DNA of 64,000 nt from NCBI RefSeq assembly GCF_018343615.1, contig NZ_JAGYPI010000004.1:249588-313587 (forward strand). Direction: 5' to 3'. A program made the position numbers and the translations under genes. Source of the stretch: Bacillus sp. FJAT-49736 (GTDB lineage: Bacteria > Bacillota > Bacilli > Bacillales > Bacillaceae_C). The notes under the pieces are model-generated. The model worked only from the letters and a program-made list of their open reading frames with translations. It did not search any database and was not told the DNA's origin. This document shows, one piece after another, positions 1 to 8,816 of the stretch (position 1 is its first letter; each line of letters begins with the position of its first letter).

Positions 1-697
1 AGCCTAATCTCGTAATAAAACCATAATTAAGGGAAAATCCCAAGGTGGTTGACTAAAAAACAGCCACCTAATATTACAACTCATTTCCCCTTATGATTTT
101 ACCACTTTTCTAGCTTCAAATAATTGAGAAAGAGGATTAGTATTTACTCTCTTCCTTTCATTTTCCTTCAATTCCTCCTTTTCATATTGATTCTTTTCTA
201 TAAATATGGTTAAAATATATATTGTTTTATAAAGACTATCTTCATATAGTTTGTTGCTTTTTGTAATTGATTATAAATGTCCTAATATAGTCCTTACTTC
301 GGTGTATATCTTCTTAAAAAGGCTATAGTATTTGCAAAAAAAGGATGTTAAAAAGGTATTTATCTACAAAAGCATTCAAGTATAAGGATAGTGCGCTTTG
401 TAAAAGTTGTCTTTATGCAGGTTTTGTTTTGCTTACTTTGTTAAGAATACTATTGAGGCTTCATTTTTGGCATCTTTTCTCCCATGAAAGAATTCATTTC
501 AAGGCTAATGGAATAAATAAATAGATTTCCTTCTCAAGAAGTTATAAAGTATAAGAAAAGAGCTTTTTTAAATGAAATAGTAGGAATGTAAATTATGCAC
601 TTCGTAAACTTCGCAATCTTCAGTCTTTTCAAATAATCTGACAAAAATTATTTTCCAGCCAATTTAAAAACCAAAAAACTAAAAGTGTGGTGTATGT
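1..697. other. Long gene-free region upstream of rho
   Basis: No convincing gene is seen. A weak hairpin (arms 43-51 and 61-69) near the left edge could be the end of a preceding transcription unit, but it lacks a clear T-run. Positions about 395-572 hold a minus-orientation copy of the dispersed repeat described separately. The rest is AT-rich. In B. subtilis rho has a leader of a few hundred bases and Rho limits its own expression; the long untranslated stretch here is compatible with that, but I cannot place the promoter. Confidence 0.5.
395..572 (-). repeat. Dispersed intergenic repeat, copy 1 (degenerate)
   Basis: Read on the minus strand it begins with AAAGCTCTTTTCTTATA and later has GAGAAAAGATGCC followed by a GAAGC block. 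These match the two conserved arms seen in the copies at 40303 and 57928. The distal tail, which reads ACGAAAAA...CTATACGAAAA in other copies, is hard to recognise here. It is the most diverged of the six copies, so its limits are approximate. Confidence 0.45.
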
Positions 698-1987
698 ATG
701 GAAGGTTTAACAATTACAAATCTAGAGAATATGACCTTAAAAGAGCTATATTCATTAGCTCGTGAATATAAAATTTCTTATTATAGTAAATTGACAAAGA
801 AGGAACTTATTTTTGCTATTTTAAAAGCTAGGGCAGAACAAGAAGGTTATTTTTTTATGGAAGGTGTTCTGGAAATTATTCAGTCAGAGGGTTTTGGATT
901 CCTAAGACCGATTAATTACTCACCTAGCTCTGAGGACATTTACATTTCAGCATCGCAAATCCGCAGGTTTGATTTACGAAATGGAGATAAAGTATCTGGT
1001 AAAGTTCGCCCTCCAAAAGAAAATGAACGATACTACGGTTTATTGCATGTAGAAGCGGTAAATGGAGATAATCCTGAGTCTGCAAAAGAACGCGTTCATT
1101 TCCCTGCCTTGACGCCGCTATACCCTGATCGTCAAATAAACTTAGAAACAACTTCTTCCAAGCTATCTACGAGGATTATGGATTTAATTGCACCGGTTGG
1201 TTTTGGACAGCGTGGATTAATTGTTGCACCTCCGAAAGCGGGAAAAACGATTCTTTTAAAAGAAATTGCCAACTCAATAACAGAGAATCATCCAGAAGCG
1301 GAATTAATCGTATTGTTAATTGATGAACGTCCTGAGGAAGTAACGGATATCGAACGTTCCGTTGCTGCGGAAGTAGTCAGTTCAACGTTTGATGAGGTTC
1401 CTGAAAATCATATAAAAGTAGCGGAATTAGTGCTGGAAAGAGCTATGAGGCTAGTTGAACATAAGAGAGATGTTATTATTCTTATGGATAGTATTACGCG
1501 TTTAGCGCGTGCCTACAACTTAGTTATTCCTCCAAGTGGACGAACTTTATCAGGTGGTATCGACCCAGCAGCGTTCCATAGACCAAAGCGATTTTTCGGG
1601 GCAGCCCGTAATATTGAAGAGGGCGGTAGTTTAACCATTCTTGCAACTGCACTAGTGGACACTGGTTCAAGAATGGATGATGTAATTTACGAAGAGTTTA
1701 AAGGTACAGGTAATATGGAGCTTCATTTAGATCGAGGATTAGCAGAAAAACGGATATTCCCTGCTATTGATATTCGTCGATCTGGTACACGTAAGGAAGA
1801 GCTCCTAATTCCGAAAGAACATTTAGACAAGCTATGGGCAATACGGAAATCTATGACTGATACGCCGGATTTTGCCGAAAAACTTTTGCGTAGGCTTAGA
1901 CAGACAAAATCCAATCAAGAATTTTTTGATGTGTTGACAGTGGAGATGAAGAAAACTTCCTCTAGTCCTGGAAGAAGAACTGTTTAG
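698..1987 (+). CDS. rho: Transcription termination factor Rho
   Basis: Hexameric RNA-dependent ATPase that loads on untranslated C-rich RNA and releases RNA polymerase. The 429-residue protein has an N-terminal Rho-N helical region (about 8-45), a cold-shock-like RNA-binding domain (about 52-125) and a RecA-like ATPase. Walker A APPKAGKT is at 177-184, and LIDERPEEV and [12 protein letters not shown] motifs follow. Length and sequence agree closely with the B. subtilis protein. The ATG at 698 is preceded by only a weak purine stretch (GTGTGGTG), so translation initiation may be modest. It stands alone between a long leader and the promoter of rpmE. Identification is secure. Confidence 0.97.
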   Translation: MEGLTITNLENMTLKELYSLAREYKISYYSKLTKKELIFAILKARAEQEGYFFMEGVLEIIQSEGFGFLRPINYSPSSEDIYISASQIRRFDLRNGDKVSGKVRPPKENERYYGLLHVEAVNGDNPESAKERVHFPALTPLYPDRQINLETTSSKLSTRIMDLIAPVGFGQRGLIVAPPKAGKTILLKEIANSITENHPEAELIVLLIDERPEEVTDIERSVAAEVVSSTFDEVPENHIKVAELVLERAMRLVEHKRDVIILMDSITRLARAYNLVIPPSGRTLSGGIDPAAFHRPKRFFGAARNIEEGGSLTILATALVDTGSRMDDVIYEEFKGTGNMELHLDRGLAEKRIFPAIDIRRSGTRKEELLIPKEHLDKLWAIRKSMTDTPDFAEKLLRRLRQTKSNQEFFDVLTVEMKKTSSSPGRRTV

Positions 1988-2071
1988 ATAAATGGTAGTA
2001 TTGTTATACCTTTAATCTTTTACTAACGGTATCAATATAATAAATGGAAAAGATTTATTGATGATGCATAG

Positions 2072-2100
2072 TTGCATTTCAATAGAGTGCTTGCTATAAT
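2072..2100 (+). promoter_or_regulatory. Sigma-A promoter for rpmE
   Basis: TTGCAT (2072-2077) and TATAAT (2095-2100) are separated by 17 bases, with a TGC just before the -10 (extended -10). This is one of the best promoter matches in the window. It lies 96 bases upstream of the rpmE start. Confidence 0.7.
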
Positions 2101-2106
2101 TAATTC

Positions 2107-2195
2107 ATGTGTTTATGAATAATTCTTGCGGGTTCACCGCTGGAGGAATATATAACTCTGTCTCGCAATGATTCAGGGCAAAGGAGATGAAAAGA
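2107..2195 (+). promoter_or_regulatory. Possible L31 leader RNA upstream of rpmE
   Basis: From the predicted transcript start to the rpmE start there are about 90 bases with GC-rich, structured-looking segments (GCGGGTTCACCGC at about 2129-2141, then CTGTCTCGC and GATTCAGGGC). This is unusual for this AT-rich genome. L31 leader RNAs that autoregulate r-protein synthesis have been proposed in Firmicutes. I infer membership from position and composition only and have not matched it to a covariance model. Confidence 0.35.
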
Positions 2196-2396
2196 ATGAA
2201 AGCAGGAATTCATCCTGATTACAAAAAAGCTCTAGTTAAATGTGCTTGTGGTAATGAATTTGAAAGTGGTTCAGTAAAAAATGAGATTCGCGTAGAGGTA
2301 TGCTCTGAATGCCATCCATTCTATACTGGTCGTCAAAAATTTGCTTCTGCAGATGGACGTGTTGACCGCTTCAATAAAAAATACGGTCTTAAATAA
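2196..2396 (+). CDS. rpmE: 50S ribosomal protein L31 (zinc-binding form)
   Basis: Large-subunit ribosomal protein of 66 residues. It has a CxC motif (KCACGNEF) and [10 protein letters not shown], the four-cysteine zinc site of the C+ form of L31, which is usually replaced by a C- paralogue during zinc starvation. The start at 2196 ([12 protein letters not shown]) is preferred over the ATG at 2187. The AAAGGAGA ribosome site ends at 2186, right against the upstream ATG but correctly spaced for the second one, and homologues begin MKAGIHP. It has its own promoter and a strong terminator follows. Confidence 0.96.
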   Translation: MKAGIHPDYKKALVKCACGNEFESGSVKNEIRVEVCSECHPFYTGRQKFASADGRVDRFNKKYGLK

Positions 2397-2438
2397 GTTG
2401 AACTTCAAAGCAGCGTGCTAGAAGTTTGATACCTGAGA

Positions 2439-2468
2439 AAACAGGCAAGATTGCTTGCCTGTTTTTTA
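2439..2468 (+). terminator. Rho-independent terminator after rpmE
   Basis: Perfect 11-bp stem (2439-2449 with 2454-2464), loop ATTG, then a T-run. Its position also shows that tdk must start downstream of it. Confidence 0.9.
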
Positions 2469-2530
2469 TTTCGCATTTTTATAAGGATATGAATGTTTTA
2501 GAGGAAAAACCAGGGGGGCGAACGGAAAAA

Positions 2531-3148
2531 ATGTATATTTTAAATCATCATTCTGGCTGGATTGAGGTCATTTGCGGAAGTATGTTTTCTGGAAAATCAG
2601 AGGAATTAATCAGACGTATTCGCCGTGCGCAATTTGCCAAACAAGAAATATTAGTTTTTAAGCCTCAGATTGATAACCGTTATAGTGAGGAATCGGTGGT
2701 ATCTCATAATGGAACGTCAGTTATTGCTCATCCAATTGAAACGGCAAGAGATATTTTTAACTTTGTTCATGATAAAATTGATGTAATTGCTGTAGATGAG
2801 GCTCAGTTTTTTGATTGTGAAATTGTAGAGGTTGTCCAATCGCTTGCCAATAAAGGCTTTCGAGTAATACTAGCTGGATTGGATCAGGATTTTCGCGGAG
2901 AGCCTTTCGGGCCAATGCCTCAATTAATGTCTATTGCTGAACAAGTGACGAAATTACAGGCGGTATGTACTGTTTGCGGCTCCCCTGCAAGTAGAACACA
3001 GAGGCTAATAAATGGGAATCCGGCATGCTATGAGGATCCGGTTATCTTGGTAGGAGCATCCGAAGCATATGAAGCGCGTTGTCGCCATCATCATGAAGTT
3101 CCAACCGGTAAAAGCATACAAGCGGACCAAATGATTGAATCAAAATAA
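2531..3148 (+). CDS. tdk: Thymidine kinase
   Basis: Phosphorylates thymidine to dTMP with ATP in pyrimidine salvage. It is a 205-residue type II (tetrameric, zinc-containing) enzyme. It has the P-loop GSMFSGKS near the N-terminus, a [12 protein letters not shown] Walker-B/lasso element and a C-terminal zinc site built from CTVCG and CRHHH. The reading frame stays open back to 2426, but the rpmE terminator lies within that extension. The ATG at 2531 follows an AGGGGGGCG site and gives the usual MYI[18 protein letters not shown] start. The C-terminus is slightly longer than in B. subtilis. A terminator follows directly. Confidence 0.95.
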   Translation: MYILNHHSGWIEVICGSMFSGKSEELIRRIRRAQFAKQEILVFKPQIDNRYSEESVVSHNGTSVIAHPIETARDIFNFVHDKIDVIAVDEAQFFDCEIVEVVQSLANKGFRVILAGLDQDFRGEPFGPMPQLMSIAEQVTKLQAVCTVCGSPASRTQRLINGNPACYEDPVILVGASEAYEARCRHHHEVPTGKSIQADQMIESK

Positions 3149-3177
3149 ACCTTCCAAGATGGAGGTTTATTTTTTTA
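3145..3177 (+). terminator. Terminator after tdk
   Basis: An AAACC(T)TCC / GGAGGTTT stem with one bulge is followed by seven Ts. It overlaps the tdk stop codon. Confidence 0.8.
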
Positions 3178-3363
3178 TTTTTTTTCGAAAAATATGTAGC
3201 TGAAAATAGATTTTGTCTCGATTTAGCATGGTGTTCTTGGGGCTGCAGAGATCGAGGGGTTACAGAAGGGTAAAGAGGGTTTTGGAAGCTTTTGATTTTG
3301 CTTCGTTCAGTCCGGGATAATTTATCTTTAAATTTCCATAATAAGCATATGGAGGTGTTTTTC

Positions 3364-3768
3364 ATGTGGAAAACGTTCGTATGTTTTATATTATCAATCC
3401 TAATAGTTGCAGGTTGCAGCTTCCACAATAAGAATAATAGTGCTGAGAACACTAGAGGAGGAACGGAACGGCTTAAATATCAGCGTCTAAGCTCAGAACC
3501 TGATAATCAGGGTAAGAAACAAGTGGAATTATCAGGACAAACACAGACGTTAGGAAAAGAAATAAATACGGCAAAAAAGATAATGAAATCTTATAAGGGG
3601 TATAAACTTGTCTCCGTATCGATAAATGGCAATAATATGTGGGTAACAGCCCATACTAGAAATAGTATGTCAGCACAGGAAAGGATGAAAAGAGAAGCTC
3701 AGGTTCATAAAAAGCTGGAACAGGCACTTCCACAGTACAATATCAATGTCAAACTGGAAGAAAAATAA
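3364..3768 (+). CDS. Lipoprotein resembling the YhcN/YlaJ sporulation family
   Basis: A 134-residue exported protein. The first 17 residues form a short hydrophobic signal ending in the lipobox IVAGC, so Cys18 should be lipidated and anchored to the membrane. The mature part is basic and polar (repeated Lys/Asn/Gln), with a C-terminal module GYKLVSVSINGNNMWVT...KLEQALPQYNINVKL. That module resembles the domain of YhcN/YlaJ spore lipoproteins; the assignment is from pattern recognition and is moderate. ATG 3364 is preferred over the in-frame ATG at 3292 because ATGGAGGTG precedes it and it gives a clean lipoprotein signal. It stands alone between tdk and prfA. Confidence 0.7.
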   Translation: MWKTFVCFILSILIVAGCSFHNKNNSAENTRGGTERLKYQRLSSEPDNQGKKQVELSGQTQTLGKEINTAKKIMKSYKGYKLVSVSINGNNMWVTAHTRNSMSAQERMKREAQVHKKLEQALPQYNINVKLEEK

Positions 3769-3887
3769 CTGGTGCAGGTAGTCGCTTTACGGTAATACAC
3801 GAGTATTATATAATAATACCGTTATGGAAAAAATGTACGTAAAGCAAAAGTCCCGAAAGAGGGGCTAAATGATAGAGGTGAAGTGCC

Positions 3888-4958
3888 ATGTTTGATCGAT
3901 TACAAGCAGTTGAAGATCGTTATGAAAAGCTGAATGAGCTATTAAGTGACCCAGCGGTTATAAACGATACAAAAAAGTTAAGAGAATATTCAAAGGAACA
4001 ATCGGATATTCAGGAAACTGTTCAAGCATATAGAGAGTACAAAGAAGTAAGTCAACAATATAAAGATGCCAAAGCGATGCTTGAGGAAAAGCTGGATCCC
4101 GAAATGCGGGAAATGGTAAAAGATGAAATAAGTGAATTAGAGGGTCAAATTGAGAATCTGGAAGAGCGCATGAAAATTTTACTCATTCCGAAGGATCCTA
4201 ATGATGACAAAAACGTAATTATGGAGATTCGCGGAGCTGCAGGTGGGGATGAAGCAGCATTATTTGCAGGGGACTTATTCCGTATGTACAGCCGCTACGC
4301 TGAATCGCAACGCTGGAAAATTGAAGTAATTGAAGCAAGTACAACAGGGGTCGGTGGATATAAAGAAATTATTTTTATGATTAACGGCCACGGTGCCTAT
4401 TCAAAATTAAAATTTGAAAATGGTGCTCACCGCGTTCAAAGGGTTCCTGAAACTGAATCTGGCGGCAGAATTCATACATCAACTTCAACAGTAGCAGTTC
4501 TTCCAGAAGCAGAAGAGGTGGAAGTAGAAATACATGAAAAGGATATCCGCGTTGATACCTTTGCTTCCAGTGGTCCTGGTGGCCAAAGTGTTAACACAAC
4601 GATGTCGGCCGTCCGGTTGACACACTTACCTACTGGAATCGTTGTTTCGTGTCAGGATGAAAAATCGCAAATTAAAAATAAGGAAAAAGCGATGAAGGTG
4701 TTAAGAGCGCGTGTTTATGATAAGTTCCAGCAGGAAGCACAAGCAGAATATGATGCCAATCGTAAATCTGCCGTTGGAACGGGGGATCGTTCTGAACGAA
4801 TTCGCACCTATAATTTTCCGCAAAATCGTGTAACGGACCATCGTATTGGTTTAACGATTCAAAAGCTCGATCAGATTCTTCAAGGTAAAATAGATGAAAT
4901 CATCGATGCACTTATTTTAGAAGATCAATCCAGCAAATTAGAAAGCGTGGACGAATAA
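3888..4958 (+). CDS. prfA: Peptide chain release factor 1
   Basis: RF1 reads UAA and UAG stop codons and triggers peptidyl-tRNA hydrolysis. The 356-residue protein has an N-terminal coiled region (about 1-100). The codon-recognition tripeptide occurs as PET (187-189, in RVPETESGG), in place of the PxT of other RF1s. The catalytic GGQ lies at 231-233 in [10 protein letters not shown]. That glutamine is methylated by PrmC, encoded immediately downstream with a TAATG overlap (stop 4956-4958, start 4958), so the two are co-translated. The ATG follows AGAGGTGAAG. Confidence 0.97.
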   Translation: MFDRLQAVEDRYEKLNELLSDPAVINDTKKLREYSKEQSDIQETVQAYREYKEVSQQYKDAKAMLEEKLDPEMREMVKDEISELEGQIENLEERMKILLIPKDPNDDKNVIMEIRGAAGGDEAALFAGDLFRMYSRYAESQRWKIEVIEASTTGVGGYKEIIFMINGHGAYSKLKFENGAHRVQRVPETESGGRIHTSTSTVAVLPEAEEVEVEIHEKDIRVDTFASSGPGGQSVNTTMSAVRLTHLPTGIVVSCQDEKSQIKNKEKAMKVLRARVYDKFQQEAQAEYDANRKSAVGTGDRSERIRTYNFPQNRVTDHRIGLTIQKLDQILQGKIDEIIDALILEDQSSKLESVDE

Positions 4959-5827
4959 TGGTCGGGCACTTTAAAGTGTATGAAGCCCTAAAGTGGGCTT
5001 CTTCTTTTTTACAAGAAAACAATCGTGATGCGAATAGCGGAGAGTTGTTATTGTGTTCTTTTTTAAATACAACAAGATCTCATTTATACGCTTCTATGAG
5101 AGATGAATTGCCTGAAGAAATTTGGCTTCCTTTTGAACAGGCCGTAAAGGATCATGCAACTGGTGTACCAATTCAACACATCATCGGCTATGAAGAATTT
5201 TACGGTAGGAAATTTCAAGTAAACGAGCAAGTTTTAATTCCAAGGCCGGAAACAGAAGAACTTGTACTTGGGACTATTCAACGAATAAAAGAACATTTTG
5301 GCTTGCAGCCTGACATAAAATTAGCCGATATTGGAACGGGTAGTGGAGCAATAGCGATTACAATGAAGCTGGAATGCCCGTTTCTATCTGTTACAGCTAC
5401 TGATATATCCTCAGCCGCATTACAGGTTGCGATAGGAAATGCCAAGCTAAACCATGCGGAAGTAAACTTTAAGCGGGGGGACTTGCTCCAACCTATTTTT
5501 GAATCTAATGAGAAGGTAGATATTGTATTATCTAATCCCCCATATATTCCAAATCGTGATAAAGACTTTCTTTCAACCGTTGTGAAGGATCATGAACCAC
5601 ATTTAGCCTTATTCGGAGGGGAAGAAGGACTGGACTACTATATCCGTTTTATGGAGGAGCTTCCCTTCGTAATAACTAATAGGGCATTAATCGGTTTTGA
5701 AATTGGAGCTGGGCAAGGGGAAAAGGTGGCTACATTATTAAGGGAAACATTTAAAGATAGCTGCATAGAAATTGTAAATGATATAAATGGAAAAGATCGA
5801 ATGGTTTTTTGTAGGATACCGGGTTAA
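4958..5827 (+). CDS. prmC: Release factor glutamine N5-methyltransferase
   Basis: S-adenosylmethionine-dependent enzyme that methylates the GGQ glutamine of RF1 and RF2. The 289-residue protein has an N-terminal helical RF-binding domain. A class I Rossmann methyltransferase follows, with motif [12 protein letters not shown] and the substrate-amide motif NPPY (in [12 protein letters not shown]). It overlaps prfA by one base, a translational-coupling arrangement that fits the enzyme-substrate pair. A strong terminator overlaps its stop codon, ending the operon. Confidence 0.96.
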   Translation: MVGHFKVYEALKWASSFLQENNRDANSGELLLCSFLNTTRSHLYASMRDELPEEIWLPFEQAVKDHATGVPIQHIIGYEEFYGRKFQVNEQVLIPRPETEELVLGTIQRIKEHFGLQPDIKLADIGTGSGAIAITMKLECPFLSVTATDISSAALQVAIGNAKLNHAEVNFKRGDLLQPIFESNEKVDIVLSNPPYIPNRDKDFLSTVVKDHEPHLALFGGEEGLDYYIRFMEELPFVITNRALIGFEIGAGQGEKVATLLRETFKDSCIEIVNDINGKDRMVFCRIPG

Positions 5828-5846
5828 AAATAACCCGGTTTTTTTA
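5818..5846 (+). terminator. Terminator after prfA-prmC
   Basis: 9-bp stem ACCGGGTTA (5818-5826) / TAACCCGGT (5831-5839), loop AAAA, then a T-run. The ascending arm includes the prmC stop. Confidence 0.92.
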
Positions 5847-5940
5847 TGCTTTCATTTACTCTACAAAATATTTTTAAGTTTACTAGTTTAAGATTTCAAA
5901 ATATTGTCCACACTGTTTCTAAGAAGGATGGTGTGGGATA

Positions 5941-6681
5941 ATGAACAATAAATCATTGGCATGGATTTATATCATCGTTTTATCATTAAGTACAATTTTA
6001 AGTTTATATATACCAAAACAAGAAGCAGCTGCGAAGGATACAATTGTTATTCCTAAGGAAGCAATTCGGCTGCGGATTTTGGCTAATAGCGATACACCAG
6101 GAGACCAAGCATTAAAAAGAAAGGTAAGAGATGAGGTTAATAAAAATATAACAAACTGGGTGCAGAATATTGATTCTATTAATAAAGCCCGGAAAGTAAT
6201 TAAATCTCATTTATCCGATATAAAGCAAATTGCCTTAAAAGTAGTGACAGAGGAAAATAGCAATCAAACTGTAAAAGTAGAGTTTAGCCATGTACAGTTT
6301 CCAACTAAATTATATGGCCAATACTTATATCCTGCTGGAGAATATGAGGCTATCTTAATTACTCTTGGCAAAGGGGAAGGAGCTAATTGGTGGTGTGTTC
6401 TATATCCACCGCTTTGTTTCTTGGATTTTTCCAATGGGGTTGCAGTTAGTCCAGGTATTGATGAGGAGAAGCATAAAAAGGTGAACTCCGAGGCGAAAAA
6501 TAAAAAAGAGAAAGAAACGAAGCAGGAAATAGAGGATACCAATAAAAAAGGTTCTTCCACATCGGAAAACAATAATAGGGCAGAAGAAAAAGATTCGGAA
6601 AGTCCGGTTTATGCAGCAGATAAAGATGATGAAGTGCAAGTTAAATTTTTCATAGTAGAACTGTTTAAAAAACTATTTTAA
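5941..6681 (+). CDS. spoIIR: Stage II sporulation protein R
   Basis: Secreted signalling protein made in the forespore under sigma-F. It activates SpoIIGA to process pro-sigma-E in the mother cell. The 246-residue product has an N-terminal signal or anchor segment (about 6-28). The family block IRLRILANSDTPGDQALKRKVRDEV is present (positions about 42-66), as is the C-terminal signature WWCVLYPPLCFLDF. A Lys/Glu/Asn-rich linker near the C-terminus makes it slightly longer than the B. subtilis protein. The ATG follows AAGGATGGTG. No clear sigma-F promoter was found by eye. A terminator follows. Confidence 0.93.
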   Translation: MNNKSLAWIYIIVLSLSTILSLYIPKQEAAAKDTIVIPKEAIRLRILANSDTPGDQALKRKVRDEVNKNITNWVQNIDSINKARKVIKSHLSDIKQIALKVVTEENSNQTVKVEFSHVQFPTKLYGQYLYPAGEYEAILITLGKGEGANWWCVLYPPLCFLDFSNGVAVSPGIDEEKHKKVNSEAKNKKEKETKQEIEDTNKKGSSTSENNNRAEEKDSESPVYAADKDDEVQVKFFIVELFKKLF

Positions 6682-6687
6682 AAAGTG

Positions 6688-6718
6688 GGGAAGTCTTTAT
6701 ACAAGACTTCTCTATTTT
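6688..6718 (+). terminator. Terminator after spoIIR
   Basis: 8-bp perfect stem GAAGTCTT (6690-6697) / AAGACTTC (6703-6710) followed by TCTATTTTT. Confidence 0.75.
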
Positions 6719-6732
6719 TGAGCAGATGTTGT

Positions 6733-6876
6733 AATTCGTATATTGTTAAAAATCGCCATGTAGTCTTAGCGCGGGACATCTTTACTTAAAAAAGTTATTC
6801 ATTCATAACTAAAGGTTAGGTCCTTATGGAGATTTTCGTATAAGTAAGCAATAAAGTTTAATAAATGACTCTTTGT
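6733..6876 (-). repeat. Dispersed intergenic repeat, copy 2
   Basis: Read on the minus strand it runs from AAAGAGTCATTTATTAAA through ATTGCTTACTTATAC and TTTAAGTAAAGATGTCCCG to AACAATATACGAAT. It shares with the copy at 40303 both the ATTGCTT block after the first arm and the sequence CTAAGACTACAT after the second arm, so common descent is clear despite drift. It fills most of the spoIIR-ywlB interval. Confidence 0.6.
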
Positions 6877-6972
6877 GAACAAATTAATGTCCCTAAGGGT
6901 TCTATTTTTTTCTTCTAAACATATGGTTCAAATATAGGAGTTTACTAGATTCCATTACAAGATTAAGAGAGG

Positions 6973-7425
6973 ATGGAGGAAGTGGCAGGAATTATTCGAA
7001 ATGCGAAACCGTCTGATGTAAAAGAAGTAATGAACTTTTTAGCTGATGCAAGGGTAAGTAATGAAGGTATAGAGGAGCTAATAGATTTTTTTGTTATAGG
7101 TGAAGATACCCAAGGAAACATATCCTCTGTTTTAGGGTTTGAACCCCTCCAAAGTATTGGGATCCTCCGTTCTCTAGTTGTCCATGCTTCTGTTAAAGAG
7201 GAGGAGCTGATGATGCTTTTTCAACATGTGTATAACTTAGCTAAAAGTAAAAAGCTGTCCACACTTATGCTAATAACAAATAAGGAAGTGTTTATTCCAT
7301 TGCTTGAGTTAATGGGCTTTGAGCAAATTTCTGGTGATTCTATTCCGAAAGAGCTGGAGAATTCTTCACATGTGAAGCATGTTGGGATATTAAATGATGT
7401 CTTTTATATGAAAAGAGCGATATAA
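6973..7425 (+). CDS. ywlB: GNAT-family acetyltransferase-like protein (YwlB-like)
   Basis: A 150-residue protein with the general layout of a GNAT fold. It opens IIRNAKPSDVKEVMNFL and has a central GILRSLVVHASVKEEELMMLFQHVYNLAKSK segment that corresponds to the acetyl-CoA-binding beta4-alpha3 region. LELMGFEQI follows. The glycine-rich acetyl-CoA loop is poorly conserved, so activity is uncertain. The position between spoIIR and ywlC matches ywlB of B. subtilis. The start is unresolved: ATG 6973 abuts AGAGAGG, while GTG 6982 lies just after GGAGG. No substrate can be inferred. Confidence 0.75.
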   Translation: MEEVAGIIRNAKPSDVKEVMNFLADARVSNEGIEELIDFFVIGEDTQGNISSVLGFEPLQSIGILRSLVVHASVKEEELMMLFQHVYNLAKSKKLSTLMLITNKEVFIPLLELMGFEQISGDSIPKELENSSHVKHVGILNDVFYMKRAI

Positions 7426-7435
7426 ACATAGAAAG

Positions 7436-7690
7436 TTATACACATTATCCACAATAGTTATCCACTGTTATATTGATTTTATTCACATAATGTGGATAAT
7501 ACTTGTTCATTGTTATTGGGTTCAGTATAATTTTTACAATAACGGTTTAGACAATTCGACAAATATCTACTTTTTATTCTAAAATGAACTCAATGTGTTA
7601 TAAATAGAAAAGGTGAAAATAAATGAAAACAATAAAATGGAATGTGGATAATAATGTGGGTAATTTAGAAAATAATCCACAGATTGTGGA
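7436..7690. promoter_or_regulatory. DnaA-box cluster spanning the ywlC promoter and start
   Basis: Perfect TTATCCACA boxes occur at 7445-7453 (+), 7491-7499 (-) and 7643-7651 (-). One-mismatch boxes are TTATACACA 7436-7444, TTATCCACT 7458-7466, TTATTCACA 7479-7487, TGTGGGTAA 7655-7663 and TAATCCACA 7673-7681. Such density in about 250 bases is far above chance. The boxes flank a promoter and run into the first codons of ywlC. I recall that DnaA-box clusters near ywlC were described in B. subtilis as DnaA-titrating or regulatory sites. Confidence 0.85.
7503..7531 (+). promoter_or_regulatory. Sigma-A promoter for ywlC
   Basis: TTGTTC (7503-7508), 17-base spacer, TATAAT (7526-7531). A perfect DnaA box ends four bases upstream of the -35, so DnaA binding could affect polymerase access. 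Confidence 0.6.
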
Positions 7691-8675
7691 TGCTGCCTCT
7701 TTTTTAAAGCATGATGAGGTTATTGCTTTTCCGACTGAAACCGTGTATGGCTTAGGGGCAAATGCTACCTCTGATGCTGCAATCTCAAAAGTTTATGAAG
7801 CAAAAGGACGACCGAGCGATAATCCTCTAATTGTTCATATAGCGGAATTTTCCCAATTAGATCAACTGGTATTGGACGTCCCGGAAAACGCAAGAAAACT
7901 AATGGAAAACTTTTGGCCAGGTCCTTTAACCATCATTTTTAAAGCACGTCCAAATGTACTTTCTCAGAAGGTGACAGCTGGATTAGATACCGTTGGCATT
8001 AGAATGCCTGACCACCCCCTTGCGATATCTTTAATAAAGTGTGCGGGATTGCCAATTGCTGCTCCAAGTGCAAATCAATCTGGTAAACCAAGCCCTACAA
8101 CTGCAAGACATGTTTTAGAGGATCTTGATGGTAGTATAGCGGGTGTACTAGATGGTGGCGAAACAGGAATAGGGGTTGAATCTACGGTTGTTGATTGTAC
8201 GGAGGAAGTCCCTGTTATTCTGCGACCAGGTGGAGTTACAAAGGAAGCAATGGAAGAGATAATTGGAAATTTAAAGTTGGATCCAGCTCTTCATGAAAAT
8301 GTTACATCGAAACCGAAAGCGCCTGGAATGAAATATACCCATTATGCACCAAATGCACCAGTCTATTTAGTGGACGGTACACAAGCATTTATTCAACAAT
8401 TAATTAACCAGAAACAAAATGAGGGGATGACAGTTGGCGTCATCGCAACGGAGGAAACCGAAAAGCTTTATAATGCTGATTTTGTACTTGCTTGTGGGAG
8501 CCGTAATGATTTGTTGACGGTAGCAAATAAGTTATATGATACATTACGTGCCTTTAATAGCAAAAATGTTGATATCATTTATTCTGAGATTTTCCCACCT
8601 TCTGGAGTGGGATTTGCTATTATGAATAGATTGGAAAAGGCAGCTGGACATAAGTGGATTTATGAAAATAAATAG
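7623..8675 (+). CDS. ywlC: L-threonylcarbamoyladenylate synthase (Sua5 type)
   Basis: Makes threonylcarbamoyl-AMP from threonine, bicarbonate and ATP, the first step of the t6A37 modification of ANN-decoding tRNAs. The 350-residue protein has the YrdC domain (about 22-210) with FPTETVYGLGANA, KGRPSDNPLIVHI and APSANQSGKPSPT. A C-terminal Sua5 domain (about 235-345) distinguishes it from the short TsaC form. The ATG follows AAAAGGTG. DnaA boxes overlap the first 20 codons, so the N-terminal sequence may be constrained by DNA binding as well as by protein function. Confidence 0.95.
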   Translation: MKTIKWNVDNNVGNLENNPQIVDAASFLKHDEVIAFPTETVYGLGANATSDAAISKVYEAKGRPSDNPLIVHIAEFSQLDQLVLDVPENARKLMENFWPGPLTIIFKARPNVLSQKVTAGLDTVGIRMPDHPLAISLIKCAGLPIAAPSANQSGKPSPTTARHVLEDLDGSIAGVLDGGETGIGVESTVVDCTEEVPVILRPGGVTKEAMEEIIGNLKLDPALHENVTSKPKAPGMKYTHYAPNAPVYLVDGTQAFIQQLINQKQNEGMTVGVIATEETEKLYNADFVLACGSRNDLLTVANKLYDTLRAFNSKNVDIIYSEIFPPSGVGFAIMNRLEKAAGHKWIYENK

Positions 8676-8816
8676 TGCTGATCTTGTCTGTAAAAGCAAC
8701 AAAATATAAGAAATCGCCATTTTGATCGAATTTTACACAGAATTTGTCCCATTCGCTTCTAAACCACCTTTGGTATGCATAAGTATTACTTAGGCATGTC
8801 CGAAGGGGGAAAGATA

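Noticed and set aside
2426-2530. N-terminal extension of thymidine kinase
   Set aside because: The extension spans the rpmE terminator and lacks a ribosome site; homologues start at the MYI equivalent.
3042-3452. 136-codon minus-strand frame across tdk and the lipoprotein gene
   Set aside because: Crosses two genes and a terminator, has no ribosome site and no recognisable domain.
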